Below are positions 23,550 to 36,464 of a stretch of 64,000 bases of DNA, piece after piece. Position numbers and translations under genes: made by a program. The notes under the pieces are model-generated. The model worked only from the letters and a program-made list of their open reading frames with translations, was not told where the DNA came from and made no database searches. Position 1 is the first letter of the stretch; each line of letters opens with the position of its first letter. The DNA comes from Alviniconcha marisindica (Eukaryota > Mollusca > Gastropoda > Provannidae): assembly GCA_018857735.1 (NCBI GenBank), contig JABMCL010000188.1, forward strand, positions 1,870,001-1,934,000, written 5' to 3'.

Positions 23550-23815
23550 CTGTACCACTCTCTGCCCCTGACACTAGTACCCCTTTCTGCCCCTGACACC
23601 TGTACCCATCTGCCACTGACACCTGTGCCTCTCTGCCATTGACACCTGTACCGCTTTCTGCCACTGACACCTGTACCTATTTGCCACTGACACTTCTCTG
23701 CCACTGACACCTGTACCTCTGCCACTCACACCTGTACCTCTCTCTATACCTCTCTGCCAGTGGCACCTGTATGTGTCACTCTGGTACTGGCACCTGTACC
23801 TCTGCCCTTCTGACA
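23550..23815. repeat. degenerate minisatellite, about 23 bp
   Basis: About ten irregular copies of CTGCCACTGACACCTGTACC with spacer changes. Confidence 0.85.
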
Positions 23816-24302
23816 TCAGTACCAGTAAACATGTCTAGAATGAAAGAACAATTGAGTGGTACCTGGCACACTGCACACTGCAAACAAATGGCACACTGCA
23901 CACTGCAAACAAATGGCACACTGCAAACAAATGGACTTCTGACAGAATGAAAGCAAACGGGAATAACAAAGTTCAGCAGGCACTATAGCAGTATAAGGAC
24001 AACTGTGTGCATCTGACACTCAGTTTTCAAGCACAGCTTATCCAGTTCCCTCACTGCTCGCTGACAAACACAGCAAACAATGAAGTGACTTAAAGCAGCA
24101 GTAAACCAGTTCTTAACTTTGCTTACACCGCAAGACAGAATTTAAAAAAATCAGTTAATTAGAAAAGTGTTTACTATTGCATGTGACAGGTGTCTGAAGT
24201 AAAGGTAAGAAGAACAGAAAAATCCAAGCTGACACAGTCAAAAGTGCAACACACATTTTTTTCAAGGTGAACCAATACAAAGAAGCATCACAGTAGGATT
24301 GT

Positions 24303-24365
24303 TAGTAATTGGATTTTAGCATCCTGTTGACTGCAAAGGGTCACCTCAGGCCAATCAAACGCTGA
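24303..24365 (+). repeat. short dispersed repeat, copy 1
   Basis: TTAGTAATTGGATTTTAGCA followed by TCCTGTTGACTGCAAAGGGT and CACCTCAGG. Related copies at 31585, 46873 and 48606, all in + orientation. Probably fragments of an interspersed element; family not recognised. Confidence 0.6.
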
Positions 24366-24904
24366 TGTACATTTCAAAACTCATCTCATACATAAATCCT
24401 TTCTAAAGTCAATGCCTGAAACCAATCCCTGCACAAAAATAAAACAAATCATAAAATATGTAAATATCAAACAATTTGTTTTGAAGAGATAGTCCCTTCA
24501 ATATTACTCTGGTTAAAAGAGCACACGAGGCTAGGACATGATGGTATCAGGCTATCACTGACCATTCCGTCTAATTTATTGATACCAGATTTCACAGTAG
24601 GAATACCAGTAGTAATGGAATAAAATAAATACACACACAATAGTTTTTCACTCTGTTTCTCACCCCTGTCTGTTAAAAATCAGCAACTAAAAAACAAATC
24701 AGCATCTAAAACATGTAAACATAACTGTGAGTGCTGTGCCCAGCAGTCTGTCTCAGCGATGTGACGAACAAGGTCAGCATGTGTGGCAAGGTCAGCACGT
24801 GTGGCAACGCTATCAAATACGTCAGGAGCCAGCCTCTTCTGCTCTTCATTGGTAAACAGTGAACCAACAGGGCTACACCCTGAGGAACTCAAATTCAAAG
24901 CAAA

Positions 24905-25030
24905 AATAAAATAAAATTCTATTGTGTTTTAAATTCAGTAACAAAAAAGTACTTCTTTTGTGTTTTAAATTGTCTCACAAAAAAGTACTTCTGTTGTGTT
25001 TTTAAATTGTATCACAAAAAAACACTTTCA
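24905..25030. repeat. three-copy tandem repeat, about 55 bp
   Basis: Three copies of a unit with TGTGTTTTAAATTGT and ACAAAAAAGTACTTCT. Confidence 0.85.
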
Positions 25031-25474
25031 TGTTTTAAATAGTGTAACTACTAATACAACAACCAAAGGAGGCATGCAGACAAATATATTTGCACTTTTC
25101 CTTTGTTTTTTTAGGCCAACTTGTGTCTTCCGCTTGGATCCCCTTTAAAGAACTGCTGAGACTTTCATATTTGGTCAAGTTCATCCAAATGGGTATGAAC
25201 ACATACAAGTCAATGGAAATTACTGCAATACACATTTGAATCAAAAATTATCTCAAAGGAACTACCCTTTTCAAAACATGCAAGACAGCAGTTCAAACTA
25301 TATATATATATATAAAACGATAAAAAGCAAAGAAAAACAACAAGTTGGCATAAAAGTTCCCAAATGTTCGGCTGACGCCTTCCTGGGGGGGGTTATTCTT
25401 AACAACTGAATGAGGGTAAAAACACAGTTCACACGACGATTCTAAAATATCAGGTGACTAAAACTCGAAGAATA

Positions 25475-25660
25475 CAAAAACAACGACTAAGACCGAACCG
25501 TTCACAAATATCTATACACCTTGTTGTTTAATTCGTGACTAAGACCGAACTAACTGTTCACAAATATCTATACACCTTGTTGTTTAATTCGTGACTAAGA
25601 CCGAACGAACTGTTCACAAATATATATACATATACACCTTGTTGTTTAGTTCGCCAGCTG
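25475..25660. repeat. three-copy tandem repeat, about 62 bp
   Basis: Three copies of GACTAAGACCGAAC, TGTTCACAAATATCTATACA and CCTTGTTGTTTAATTCGT. Confidence 0.9.
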
Positions 25661-25764
25661 AACACTGGAGGTCAGCCAGTATATGCAACTGAACACTGAC
25701 AACTGCATTCCAGAGTGAGATGATTGCCTGCGTGACTGTTTTTAATTACCACACCATATTAAGT

Positions 25765-25925
25765 ACAAAGTCGCTTGTATGTGTTTCAGTGCTATAAATG
25801 GTTCTGGTCCTGCTTACCTCTCTGAACTGGTAAGGACTATGCTCTACATGTGTATAGAATATCATATTTAGGTTAATATGTATCATGTGAGTGCTCAGGG
25901 CGTTGATGAGCGCATGATAAATGTA

Positions 25926-25960
<35 letters not shown>
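25765..25960 (+). mobile_element. non-LTR retrotransposon 3' end with (TTA)n tail
   Basis: One frame reads INGSGPAYLSEL, a reverse-transcriptase C-terminal motif (typically LNG.APAYLS) of LINE ORF2. Then follows a 3' UTR almost identical to 3200-3326 and an (ATT)n tail of about 36 bp. The coding part is too short to be functional. Confidence 0.7.
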
Positions 25961-25961
<1 letters not shown>

Positions 25962-26084
25962 ATGGGCAGCCACACACCATATTCAGAGAATGTATCTCCA
26001 CTCTAGACATGTTGCTGTGAGGCAAGGAGCTAATCACAGATGATGGTAGTCCCCACATAACTAAGCCGCACATCGCATTGTAAT

Positions 26085-26500
26085 GTAGCCTTGGCGTTCT
26101 TGCTGTGTCAGTGAGTTGCGACGCAGCCCAGGCCTTGGTGTTCTTGCTGGTGTCAGTGTGTTGCGACACAGCCCAGGCCTTGGCGTTCTTGCTGGTGTCA
26201 GTGTGTTGCGACGCAGCCCAAGCCTTGGCGTTCTTGCTGGTGTCAGTGTGTTGGGACACAGCCCAAGCCTTGGTGTTCTTGCTGGTGTCAATGTGTTGCG
26301 ACACAGCCCAAGCCTTGGTGTTCTTGCTGGTGTCAATGTGTTGTGACACAGCCCAGGCCTTGGCGTTCTTGCTGGTGTCAGTGTGTTGTGACACAGCCCA
26401 AGCCTTCGTGTTCTTGCTGGTGTCAATGTGTTGTGACACAGCCCAAGCCTTGGTGTTCTTGCTGGTGTCAATGTGTTGCGACACAGCCCAAGCCAAAGTG
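26085..26500. repeat. minisatellite, 45 bp unit
   Basis: Nine copies of CCTTGGCGTTCTTGCTGGTG plus TCAGTGTGTTGCGACACAGCCCAAG. Fifteen codons per unit keep frames open on both strands for over 130 codons; these are repeat artefacts. Confidence 0.95.
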
Positions 26501-27930
26501 GAAGCTAAATACCTAAAATCATGGATTTTGTTTTAAAGTGTCCTGCTGATTTTATATGGAATCTTCAAACTGAGTTTTGAGACTAGCTATTTGGACAGCA
26601 TGTCGCAAATATCTAGTGACATGACATGGCTTTTCTGGCATCACTGACCTTAAAAGGTCACCATTACTGGAACTGATACAAAAGGTTGAAGTTCAATGGA
26701 GGAAAATATCTTATGTAAAGTCTGAAAGATGCTACACACAAAGGCAGCACTTGAGAACTCCAAGGTTTGCCAGAGCCAGTCATATTAACATCACAATATC
26801 TAGATACTTTTTTATATAAAAAAACTTCTTAACTGGACAGAACAAGGCAACAGGATTAAAAAAAGATTTTGTTGTTGTTGTTGACATTACCATATGCTCA
26901 TGTGCTTTTTTACCTGTGTCAAACATTTTCATTCAAAAACGAATATACAGGTGGTGGAATGGATGACCTCAGAAAAAACACATCTGTACACTTGCATACA
27001 GGACAAGCCTAATGTCCATGCAAATATTACGAGGACCAGATTGCATACACATATCTATATAGGCATACATATTATATACACATCTTGTATACATAAATAT
27101 AATACATTTTAAGCTCATCTACACCCTCCCCGGTTCATTTGGCTGAATATGATATCTATGTAGTGAGGAATTCCCACATGTGCTCAACCCCTGTGTCAAA
27201 GAAGCTTCCCCAGCGTTGCCTCGGAAACAGTTCTGATACAGTCATCTGATTGGCCATGGCCTTCTTGTCCTTGCATGGAAGACTGCCAGGTGCTTCCTCT
27301 TTCTTTCTATGCTTCTTTTTCCCAGATAAACGAAACAAACATAAATAAATAAGGCACACCCCCATACACACTGCTGAAAACTAACTCCAACCAACCCAGT
27401 AACCACAAACTCGCACAAGGACAATCGCCCCACACTACAAGCAGCAAAACAGCACCGCTTTCAGGGAGGGAGAAAGGAATCAATACCCCAACCCTGTCTT
27501 AAGCTTGCAAAAGGTAACAAACACAACACAATGTGCACCAAGTATGTATACACAAAGCAACAAGCAGCACTGACACAGCGCAATACTTGCGAACAATATT
27601 TCTGCACCTCAGAAATCACAGCCGTGTTTGGAAATGCCAACAAACGTGCAAAAGTTACAGAATAAATGGATTTTTAACTTTAATATCGTATGACTTAGGT
27701 TTAATGTGATTTGAAAACCACAGTGAACTGGCAAGTAAACAAAAACCTGAACGGGAAGCCAGTCTTCAAAATGCCGACCGACTACTGAGTACACACAAAG
27801 AAACCAGTGACAAAGAAAAAACAACTTCTGGTGAGCAAGTCACTCAATCTCAGAGTCACCACAGTGTGGTCTGTGTGACTAATACTTTGTATATTTAATT
27901 AATCTCAAGCTCTTATATGGCCAAAGTCTG
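26501..27930. other. non-repetitive A-rich segment, no gene seen
   Basis: Unique sequence; the + strand is A-rich. No exon with recognisable protein was found on either strand. Possibly part of a very long - strand 3' UTR. Confidence 0.45.
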
Positions 27931-27934
27931 TTTC

Positions 27935-28320
27935 ACTGCACAGATTGACAGAAACTCAAAAATCAGGGCACAGACTGACAGAAACTCAGAAATCAGGGCA
28001 CAGATTGACAGAAACTCAGAAATCAGGGCACAGATTGACAGAAACTCAGAAAACAGGGCACAGATTGACAAACTCAGAAAACAGGGCACAGATTGACAAA
28101 CTCAGAAATCAGGGCACAGATTGACAAACTCAGAAATCAGGGCACAGACTGACAGAAACTCAGAAATCAGGGCACAGACTGACAGAAACTCAGAAATCAG
28201 GGCACAGATTGACAGAAACTCAAAAATCAGGGCACAGACTGACAGAAACTCAGAAATCAGGGCACAGATTGACAGAAACTCAAAAATCAGGGCACAGACT
28301 GACAGAAACTCAGAAAACAG
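27935..28320. repeat. minisatellite, 30 bp unit
   Basis: About 13 copies of CAGATTGACAGAAACTCAGA plus AATCAGGGCA, ten codons per unit. A block of 27 bp variants (lacking GAA) lies at about 28066-28140. Confidence 0.95.
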
Positions 28321-28357
28321 GTCTTCAGTGCCAACAGTCACCTCCTTAAACTTGTTC

Positions 28358-28586
28358 TGTGTATGTGTGTGTGTGTGTGTGTGTGTGAGGGGTGGAGGAG
28401 CAAAACAACAGATGTCTATGAGAGAGAGGCAAGTGAGTGGTTGCTGAATTGTATTTGTATGTGTGTGCAAGTGTGTACACTGTGTGTGAGAGAGAAAGAG
28501 TGTGTGCGTGTGTGTGTGTATGCATTGTGTGTGAGAGAGAAAGAGTGTATGTGTGTATGTGTGTGTGTGTATGTGTACGTGTGTGC

Positions 28587-28640
<54 letters not shown>

Positions 28641-28678
28641 TGTGTGTGTACATTGTGTGTGTGTGTGTGAGAGTGTGC

Positions 28679-28730
<52 letters not shown>

Positions 28731-28735
28731 GTGGA
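28358..28735. repeat. compound (TG)n/(GA)n microsatellite
   Basis: Alternating TG-rich and GA-rich runs with repeated TGTGTGAGAGAGAAAGAG blocks. Confidence 0.95.
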
Positions 28736-28894
28736 GAGGGACGGATAGAGTGAGACATATAATGCATTATTAAATTAGGTTGTGTATTGTTGCAATGTTT
28801 CATGCATAGCACTTTGAGCTTCACTAGTACATCGTCACAGAGGGATTTGGTACATCAGAAATGCATCTATTACTATTGTCATAAAGCTGTGTTG

Positions 28895-29790
28895 AAGTGG
28901 GGGGGGGGGGGGGGGGCACTAATACATTGGAGGGGGGGAATAAAGCTGTGCTGAAGTGGGGGGGGGGGGGGAGGCGGACAGGGCGGGAGGCATGTACTGG
29001 GGAGGGGTAGCTGTGTTGAAGGGGGGGGGGGGTAAAACTGTGTTGAAGCAGGGGGGGGGGGGGCACTGATACATGGGAGGGGGGGGGGGGAATAAAGCTG
29101 GCTGAAGCAGGGGGGGGGGGGGGGGGGGAATAAAGCGGGCTGAAGCAGGGGGGGGGGGGGAATAAAGCTGTGTGAAGCAGGGGGGGGGGGGGGGGCGACT
29201 GATACATGGAAGGGGGGGGGGGATAAAGCTGTGTGAAATGGGGGGGGGGGGGGGGGGGAGCTGTGTTGAAGCATGGGTGGTGGGGGGGGGCACTAGATAC
29301 ATGGGAGGGGGAATAAGCTGTGTTGAAGCATGGGGGGGGGGGGCACTGATACACGGTAGGGGGGATAACTGTGTTGAAGTGGGGGGGGGGGGGGGATAAA
29401 GCTGTGTGAAGGCGAGGGGGGATGAACAGGTGGGAGGGAGAGGGAGGGGGGGATAAAGTGATGAAGCGGGGGTGACTGGGGGGGGATGATCACAGAAAGG
29501 GGTGGGGGGGAATAAAGCTGTGTTGAAGCAGGGGGGTGGTGGGGGTGGGGGGGGCATGACAAGGGTGGGGGGATAAGCTTGTTGAAGCAGGGGGCATTGA
29601 TACAGCAGTGAGCAGTGATGGGGGGGGGGGGGGGGGGGCTTGTAAGAAGGAGCGTGAAGTTAGGGTGGGGGGATTGATACAGCGGGAGGGTGGTGGGATA
29701 AAGCATGCTGTTAAGAGGGGGGGGGGGTGGGGGTGAGCATGCACAAGGAGATGGGTAATAAAGCTTTTAAAGTGGGGTGGGGCTACTGAC
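28895..29790. repeat. poly-G minisatellite, strong G-quadruplex potential
   Basis: About 25 units of a G-run (8-20 bp) plus AATAAAGCTGTGTTGAAGCA or CACTGATACATGGGAG. Each unit brings its own G-run, so the + strand has about 25 separated G-tracts. Length and sequence are likely error-prone in assemblies. Each unit of the AATAAA form also supplies a + strand AATAAA. Confidence 0.9.
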
Positions 29791-29884
29791 AGATGGGGCT
29801 GGATAAACTTGTTAACAGTAAGGGGTGTAGAGAATGGGGATAAAAAAATGCTAGAGAGGGTTTTTTTTATGGGCTGCACCCCTT

Positions 29885-30200
29885 AAAACTTAAAATTACA
29901 ACACCTGCCTAGAGAGGTGTCCATGCCATGACACTGGGCTTATAAACTTACAACACCTGCCTAGAGAGGTGTCCATGCCATGACACTGGGCTTATAAACT
30001 TACAACACCTGCCTAGAGAGGTGTCCATGCCATGACACTGGGCTTATAAACTTACAACACCTGCCTAGAGAGGTGTCCATTCCATGACACTGGGCTTATA
30101 AACTTACAACACCTGCCTAGAGAGGTGTCCATGCCATGACACTGGGCTTATAAACTTACAACACCTGCCTAGAGAGGTGTCCATTCCATGACACTGGCCA
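29885..30200. repeat. minisatellite, 52 bp unit with internal hairpin
   Basis: Six near-identical copies of CTTATAAACTTACAACACCT, then GCCTAGAGAGGTGTCCATGC, then CATGACACTGGG. Each contains the inverted repeat ACACCT-GCCTAGAG-AGGTGT. Confidence 0.95.
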
Positions 30201-31984
30201 CTACAACAGCACCTCTAAAGCAGGACCCACAATGACTAAAGCTTGGAGGAAGCGTTCACTTTAAAAATAAAAATAACTTTATAAAAAAGACGAAAAATCA
30301 CCATAAACTTACAGTAGAGCTAACTGTAACACAAAGCATGAGACAGTTTCAAACAAATCAGGTTCCCTTGCATACACGCGTCGTGAGCAAAATCCACGGG
30401 AGTGGAGGCAGCAGATACAAAACGGGGAAAGGGAGAGAGGAGGCCAAGTCAACCAATGTGGCAAGACTGTGTAAGCAGAGATCAGATGAGTAAGTAATCC
30501 CTTGAGCGAATTGTAATATGCACACGCCTTCAAGTTTCTGTGATTACAGCTATGTACAAAAACCTACAAATACCTGTACAGTGGAACAAACCCTTTGTCA
30601 GAAGGTCCTGTTCTGAAGACCCTGTTTTGTCTGTCAGACCTTTCCCTGTTTATGTCCGTGCAAATCAGCCTCTGTGTTCCATAACCACCTTCGCTGAACA
30701 CTCAGGGTAGCCTTAAGAGTTTTACTGCATCAGTTTCACACTGCCCACTCCATGCCGCAGGGTGTACTTCACAGCAACAGTATATCTCTATCTCTATATC
30801 TCTATCTATATCTCTCTATATATATATCCATGAACTTCAAGGTGCACTTCACAGCAACAGTATATATATATATATATATATATATATGAACTTTCAGGGC
30901 AGAACAAAAGTCTGTTCTTGTGCTTCCTTTCAGTTTATCCAGTCAAACCAGGTGAGTTAAATGATGGCACACAAATAGATAGAACATAGTTCCTAACATG
31001 CTGCAGCATGTTACATCAACATTTCTAGGCAGGTAAACAAAGCTCTGAAAGCATCCTAAATGTACAGATTTGGATATGGTACCAACACTGCACATACAGA
31101 TATTGTCTGAAGTAAGTCACTAATATTTCACCTGTTTGTCTGTGCAACTGGAATGATCTAATAACAAGTGTGAATAGAGTTCCACTCACTCATTGGTAAT
31201 GTGTGAACACAGGCAATGACAATCGTAACCGGCTGAACCTCAAAATTCGACATCACAAAGTTTGTTCTAAGGTTGATAAAAATCATAGTTTCAGTTGTGC
31301 TACAGACAGAATATAATCATGTTTGCACACAGCAGAACTAACCTTTTGTTTTATACTCTAAAGTCAACCTCTAAAGAAAAAAAAGAAAAAAAGACCCGAT
31401 TAAAGAAAGACTGGCAACAAAACCAAAAATCCTCAAAAAATTAACAAATGCAGAAGAAAAAACAGAAAAGAACAAAACTGAATACAAATCACACTTTTTA
31501 CAGAGCAAGAATAAATATCTTGCGTGCACTAAAGAATACACAGAATGGAGTGGGTGGGTGGGGGGGGGGGGGGGGGGGTTAGTTAGTAATTGGATTTTAA
31601 TGTCCTGTCAACCACACAGGGTCACCTCAGGACAGTCAAACTCAGGTCATAAGCAAATACATATTTCTAAACTCTTTTCACATATATATGGGGGGAGGGG
31701 ATGTGTAAAAAACATATGGCAAGAACAAAGTTTCCCTTGATAAAACTACAGCACTTTGGCCTCAACACAACATTCTCTAATTCATAAATGAACGAATTTC
31801 AGTTTGTAAAGCAGACAAGAAAACAAAAATCAAAATGTTTGCATACTGCACTCACATTGCTCATTTATAAATCATGCTTGAGTGCGGAAAGGCAGCCTTT
31901 GATTTGTTTTGACTCTTTGCTTTGTACATGACCACTGGCACTTTTCTTTCATTTTACAGCAAAGCCGGCCACAAACTGGAAACA
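30201..31984. other. non-repetitive A-rich segment, no gene seen
   Basis: Contains (TA)n tracts at 30780-30830 and 30862-30887, each preceded by a copy of CTTCACAGCAACAGTATAT. A G-run is at 31559-31578 and dispersed-repeat copy 2 at 31585-31650. No coding signal recognised. Confidence 0.5.
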
Positions 31985-31989
31985 CTCCA

Positions 31990-32325
31990 AAAAATGTACA
32001 CACATGAAACCATTCCTAAAAGTTTGAATGTAAAACACTGTCCAATGTACACACATGAAACCATTCCTAAAAGTTTGAATGTAAAACACTGTCCAATGTA
32101 CACATATGAAACCATTCCTAAAAGTCTGCATGTAAAACACTGTCCAATGTACACATGTAAAAAACTCCTATCCAATACACATATTATGTAGAACACTCCT
32201 ATACAAATTACAATGCACATATGCAGAACACTCCTGTACAATGTACACATGTAAAACACTCCTACACAATGCACATAATTATGTAGAACACTCCTATACA
32301 ATGTACACATAAAAAACACAAACTC
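31990..32325. repeat. degenerate minisatellite
   Basis: Units of ATGTACACATGAAACCATTC, CTAAAAGTTTGAATG and TAAAACACTGTCC (three good copies). These degrade rightward into shorter ACACTCCTATACAATGTACA units. Confidence 0.85.
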
Positions 32326-32444
32326 CAAAAAGCAGGTCTCATGCAATCAGTCACTGGAATATGGAAAGTAAATTGCACTTGTTTTTGCACAAAACTGCAC
32401 CACACAAAAAGAGTAGAACTACTGTACAACAGGCAACAGTGGTG

Positions 32445-33172
32445 CACCCTCACCCCACACAACATGCACCCTCACCCCACACACCATCACCCCACACCAC
32501 ACGCACCCTCATCCCACACCACACGCACCCTCACCCACACACCATCACCCCACACCACAGCACCCTCACCCACACACCGCACCCTCACCCCACACCACAC
32601 GCACCCCACCCCACACTCACCCACACACACGCACCCTCACCCCACACAACACCACACACTGCACCCCACCACATGCACCCTCACCCACACAACACACACC
32701 TCACCCACAACACCACCCTCACCCCACACAACACCACTCCTCACCCCACAAACACACACCTCACCCACACAACACGCACCCTCACTCACACAACATTCAC
32801 CCCACACCCACCAACAACCACCCTCACCCCACAACATGCACCCTCACCCCACACAACACACACCCTCATCCCACACAACATGCACCCTCACCCCACACAA
32901 CACACACCCTCATCCCACACAACAGCACCCTCACCCCACACAACACACACCCTCATCCCACACAACATGCACCCTCACCCCACACAACACACACCCTCAT
33001 CCCACACAACACGCACCCTCACCCCACACAACACACACCCTCACCCCACACAACACGCACCCTCATCCCACACAACACGCACCCTCACCCCACACAACAC
33101 ACACCCTCACCCCACACAACACACACCCTCATCCCACACAACACGCACCCTCACCCCACACAACACACAACA
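32445..33172. repeat. minisatellite, about 23 bp C/A-rich unit
   Basis: About 30 copies of CACCCTCACCCCACACAACA with CG/CA and CATC/CACC alternation. The Pro/His/Thr frames of over 300 codons across it are artefacts. Confidence 0.95.
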
Positions 33173-33599
33173 TGAAACTAAGAAGCCTGTACATGCACGG
33201 CAGACAATGGAATGGACCCTTTTATGCCAAAGCACCTGGAAACGTCAAAATTACCTCTTTTGGAAAGAAAATGTGTCTTAAAATAAGTTAAATTAAAATT
33301 AAAAAAAGACCAACATGGGATTACATGGGGTATTACATTTATGTACAGCAAAATTTGTCCAAAATATGCTGAAGTGGCTTACAGTTACACGGCATAAGGT
33401 TGGTAAATAATACATTTCATGGTTCACTAATACATTAAAAAAATAAATGTTAACAATTATGACATATAATGCCTGTTTAAACTGATGGCTGACACTAATT
33501 TGTACTGGTTGAACCCTAATTTGATCTTCTGAACCCTAATTTAATCTTCTGAACACTAATTTAATCTTCATCTTTTCAACACTGGTTTAAACTTTACCT

Positions 33600-34400
33600 C
33601 ACACAGCACACTAGTTGAACACACCCATGTAAACTGGTCCTTGACACTATGCACTAACTCAACACTTTAATCTTCGCCTGGTCAACACTCATGTAAACCG
33701 GTCCTTGACACTATGCACTAACTCAACACTTTAATCTTCACCTGGTCAACACTAGTGTAAACTGGTCCTTGACACTATGCACTAACTCAACACTTTAATC
33801 ATCGCCTGGTCAACACTCGTGTAAACTGGTCCTTGACACTATGCACTAACTCAACACTTTAATCTTCGCCTGGTCAACACTCGTGTAAACTGGTCCTTGA
33901 CACTATGCACTAACTCAACACTTTAATCTTCACCTGGTCAACACTCGTGTAAACTGGTCCTTGACACTATGCACTAACTCAACACTTTAATCTTCGCCTG
34001 GTCAACACTCGTGTAAACTGGTCCTTGACACTATGCACTAATCCACACTTTAATCTTCGCCTGGTCAACACTCGTGAAAACCCTGGTCCTTGACACTTTT
34101 GCAAACAACACTTTAATCTTTGCCTGGTCAACACTCGTGTAAACTGGTCCTTGACACTATGCACTAACTGAACACTTTAATCTTTGCCTGGTCAACACTC
34201 GTGTAAACTGGTCCTTGACACTATGCACGAACTGAACACTTTAATCTTTGCCTGGTCAACACTCGTGTAAACTGGTCCTTGACACTATGCACTAACTCAA
34301 CACTTTAATCTTCGCCTGGTCAACACTCGTGTAAACTGGTCCTTGACACTATGCACGAACTGAACACTTTAATCTTTGCCTGGTCAACACTCGTCTGTGC
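33600..34400. repeat. minisatellite, 64 bp unit, in the 3' region of the Rho-GEF gene
   Basis: About 12 copies of AACACTTTAATCTTCGCCTG, then GTCAACACTCGTGTAAACTG, then GTCCTTGACACTATGCACTAACTC. Read on the - strand each unit carries ATTAAA, a variant polyadenylation signal, starting about 590 bases after the stop codon. Confidence 0.95.
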
Positions 34401-34639
34401 ATAGCTGCAGAGGAAAAAACGCCACCACCACAATGACCATTGTTACCAGTTTTCAGGTATCTGACTTGATGAACCTTGCTGCCATAGCAATCCTGGCAGC
34501 CATTTGACAACAAAACTAGGTTGTGCATGCACTACATCATATCCAAGAATCATGTGCTCCATCCAGTAATAATAAGTTAGCAACGGCTGGGGGGGGGGGG
34601 GATCCTTCAAAAAAGACACTTTAAAAAAAATCATCTCTG

Positions 34640-34955
34640 AAGAATGAAACTTGTAGATTTGAAAACAAAGTGAAAGCATTCTTATTCTTGGAGGGAAAAG
34701 ACTCACAGATTTGGAAAAGGCACAAAACATTCTCATTCTTGGAGGGACAAAGCACACAGATTCATTCTCTGTGGAAAAAAAAGGTGCATGGACCACTGAG
34801 ATGCGAAGCAGTCTTCCAGGCTACTGAAACAGAAGTAGTGCAAAGTGTTTTTGCTTTTGGAGGGACAAAACACAGCCTCAGAAGAGGTGCCAAGCATTCT
34901 CACCAGCCACAGATTTTGGAAGACTGGAAAGCAGTCTCCTTGTTGCGAGGGAACA
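34640..34955 (-). repeat. decayed copies of the Rho-GEF C-terminal coding end, in the 3' UTR
   Basis: The last coding bases (CTCCAAGAATGAGGATGC to ATCTACAAG) recur downstream of the stop. At about 34650-34700 the - strand reads CTCCAAGAATAAGAATGC and AAATCTACAAGTTTCA; further partial copies lie at about 34725-34760 and 34845-34930. This is an old tandem expansion seeded by the coding end. Confidence 0.6.
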
Positions 34956-35991
34956 TTAAAACTTGTAGATCCAGAACAGAAGAGAGGCATCCTCATTCTT
35001 GGAGAAGTTGCCCCCGCTGTGCATGTCCCAGTAGCCGTCTCCTCCACTCAGCACCATCACAGCATTGTTGGTCGATGTTTTCCACATGGTGCGGGCCCGA
35101 ATGGCAGCAATGCGGGGAGACGGGGGTGTGGTGGACATGTCAGTAAGTTCCTTTGACCTCGGTGGAGCTGACTCAACGGCATCCACCTGAGCCCCTCCTT
35201 TGGCGCCGTCCTCCACGCTCGCTTCCGAGGCAGCAGAGCCGGAGGAGTTGGAAGGCAAGACAGGGGCTTTTGCACGGCCCACACTCAACTGGGACAGGTC
35301 CAGCGGCTCAACCACTTTGCCTTCAGCCGTCTGCATGCTGTAGCTGTTGCTTGAGTCCTCCGAAGCAGACATCATCAAGGTGTCTGATCGGATGCTGAGG
35401 TCATCAAGTGTTTCAGCGACGCTGTTATCCTCCTCTTCGCTGATGTCACCCGCACCCAGGAGGTTTTTGTACAGCATCTCCACCTCCAGAGAATCGTCCG
35501 ATCTCAAGTCTAACATGGACTGAGCCTGGAACCGACCCATCGACGTTCGTTTGATCCGGTTGGCCAGCTCACTGCGGAATGACAGCACACGGCTTGCGTT
35601 GTGACGCGCAGGACCGGCCACTTTTCGGCGAACTTTCAGGCTAGAGCTGCGATTGTGCCCGAAATGCTTCAGGCTCAAGAATTTTCTCCCAGCCTGCGAT
35701 TTCATCAAGGAGTCCTTCATTTGCTCAGGGACCTCTGAAAGTTTGGGCGGCAGAACATCCATGTACTCCGTGGATTCCACGTCCGCCTCCTTGCCTGCGT
35801 GCGCGTGCCATGACTGGCTCATCTCCAGTTCCGTGCCGGACGAGAGCAGCTTGTCTTCTGCCAGCCCCTCCGTTTCAATGAACTCTCGCTTGCGATTTCT
35901 GAGGCTGGGCCGGGCACGCAGGCTGGTGCGAAGGGTGCTGTTCTTGTGTAGCTCCACGATGCAGCCCGCGCAGTACACCGGTATGATGAAC
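34956..35991 (-). CDS. ARHGEF10: ARHGEF10-like exon 21, C-terminal end and stop
   Basis: Acceptor GAACGTTTCAG|GTTC, 1036 bases to TAA at 34956-34958, residues 997-1341. The last propeller strand (RFIIPVYCAGCIVE) is followed by a basic Ser-rich stretch, an acidic region (GDISEEEDNSVAETLDDLSI) and a Ser/Ala/Pro-rich linker. It ends NAVMVLSGGDGYWDMHSGG and DASLLFWIYKF, aligning with the family's closing strand (GGQGY ... LL.WQ). The full coding region of the tail sits in this single large exon. Confidence 0.95.
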
Positions 35992-36149
35992 CTGAAACGT
36001 TCAGAACACACAGCTTTGATCACTGCACCAGTCATCATCAATGGAAGTCTGCTGCTGCTGGCCTTCTGCTAAAGTCTACTCTTCATGCACAGCAGATTTT
36101 CCTTCACAATGCCACCGGTTTTTTTTAGGATATGATCTGACATGGGGAT

Positions 36150-36189
<40 letters not shown>

Positions 36190-36412
36190 GGGGGAGAGAA
36201 TTTAGTCACAAAGGATGGCAGGGGAGGGGAGGGGGCAGAGACAGTCATAAAAAGAGAGAGAGGGACGGACAGAGAGAGAACTCATACTCAAACTCAAAAA
36301 CTTCGTTTTAGAAGGACTGTAGTTTAGGTTTAGTCAAAGAGAGAGAGTTTTCAGTGGCAATGAAGTGACCTTGAGAGAGAGAGAGAGTGACAAAAAAACG
36401 GGGTGTGTACAT

Positions 36413-36464
<52 letters not shown>

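Noticed and set aside
28102..29880. His/Thr and Pro/Phe-rich frames
   Set aside because: Caused by TG/GA microsatellites and poly-G runs.
32341..33291. Pro/His/Thr-rich open frames of over 300 codons
   Set aside because: Two overlapping frames of the same C/A-rich 23 bp repeat; no non-repeat domain, start context or splice evidence.
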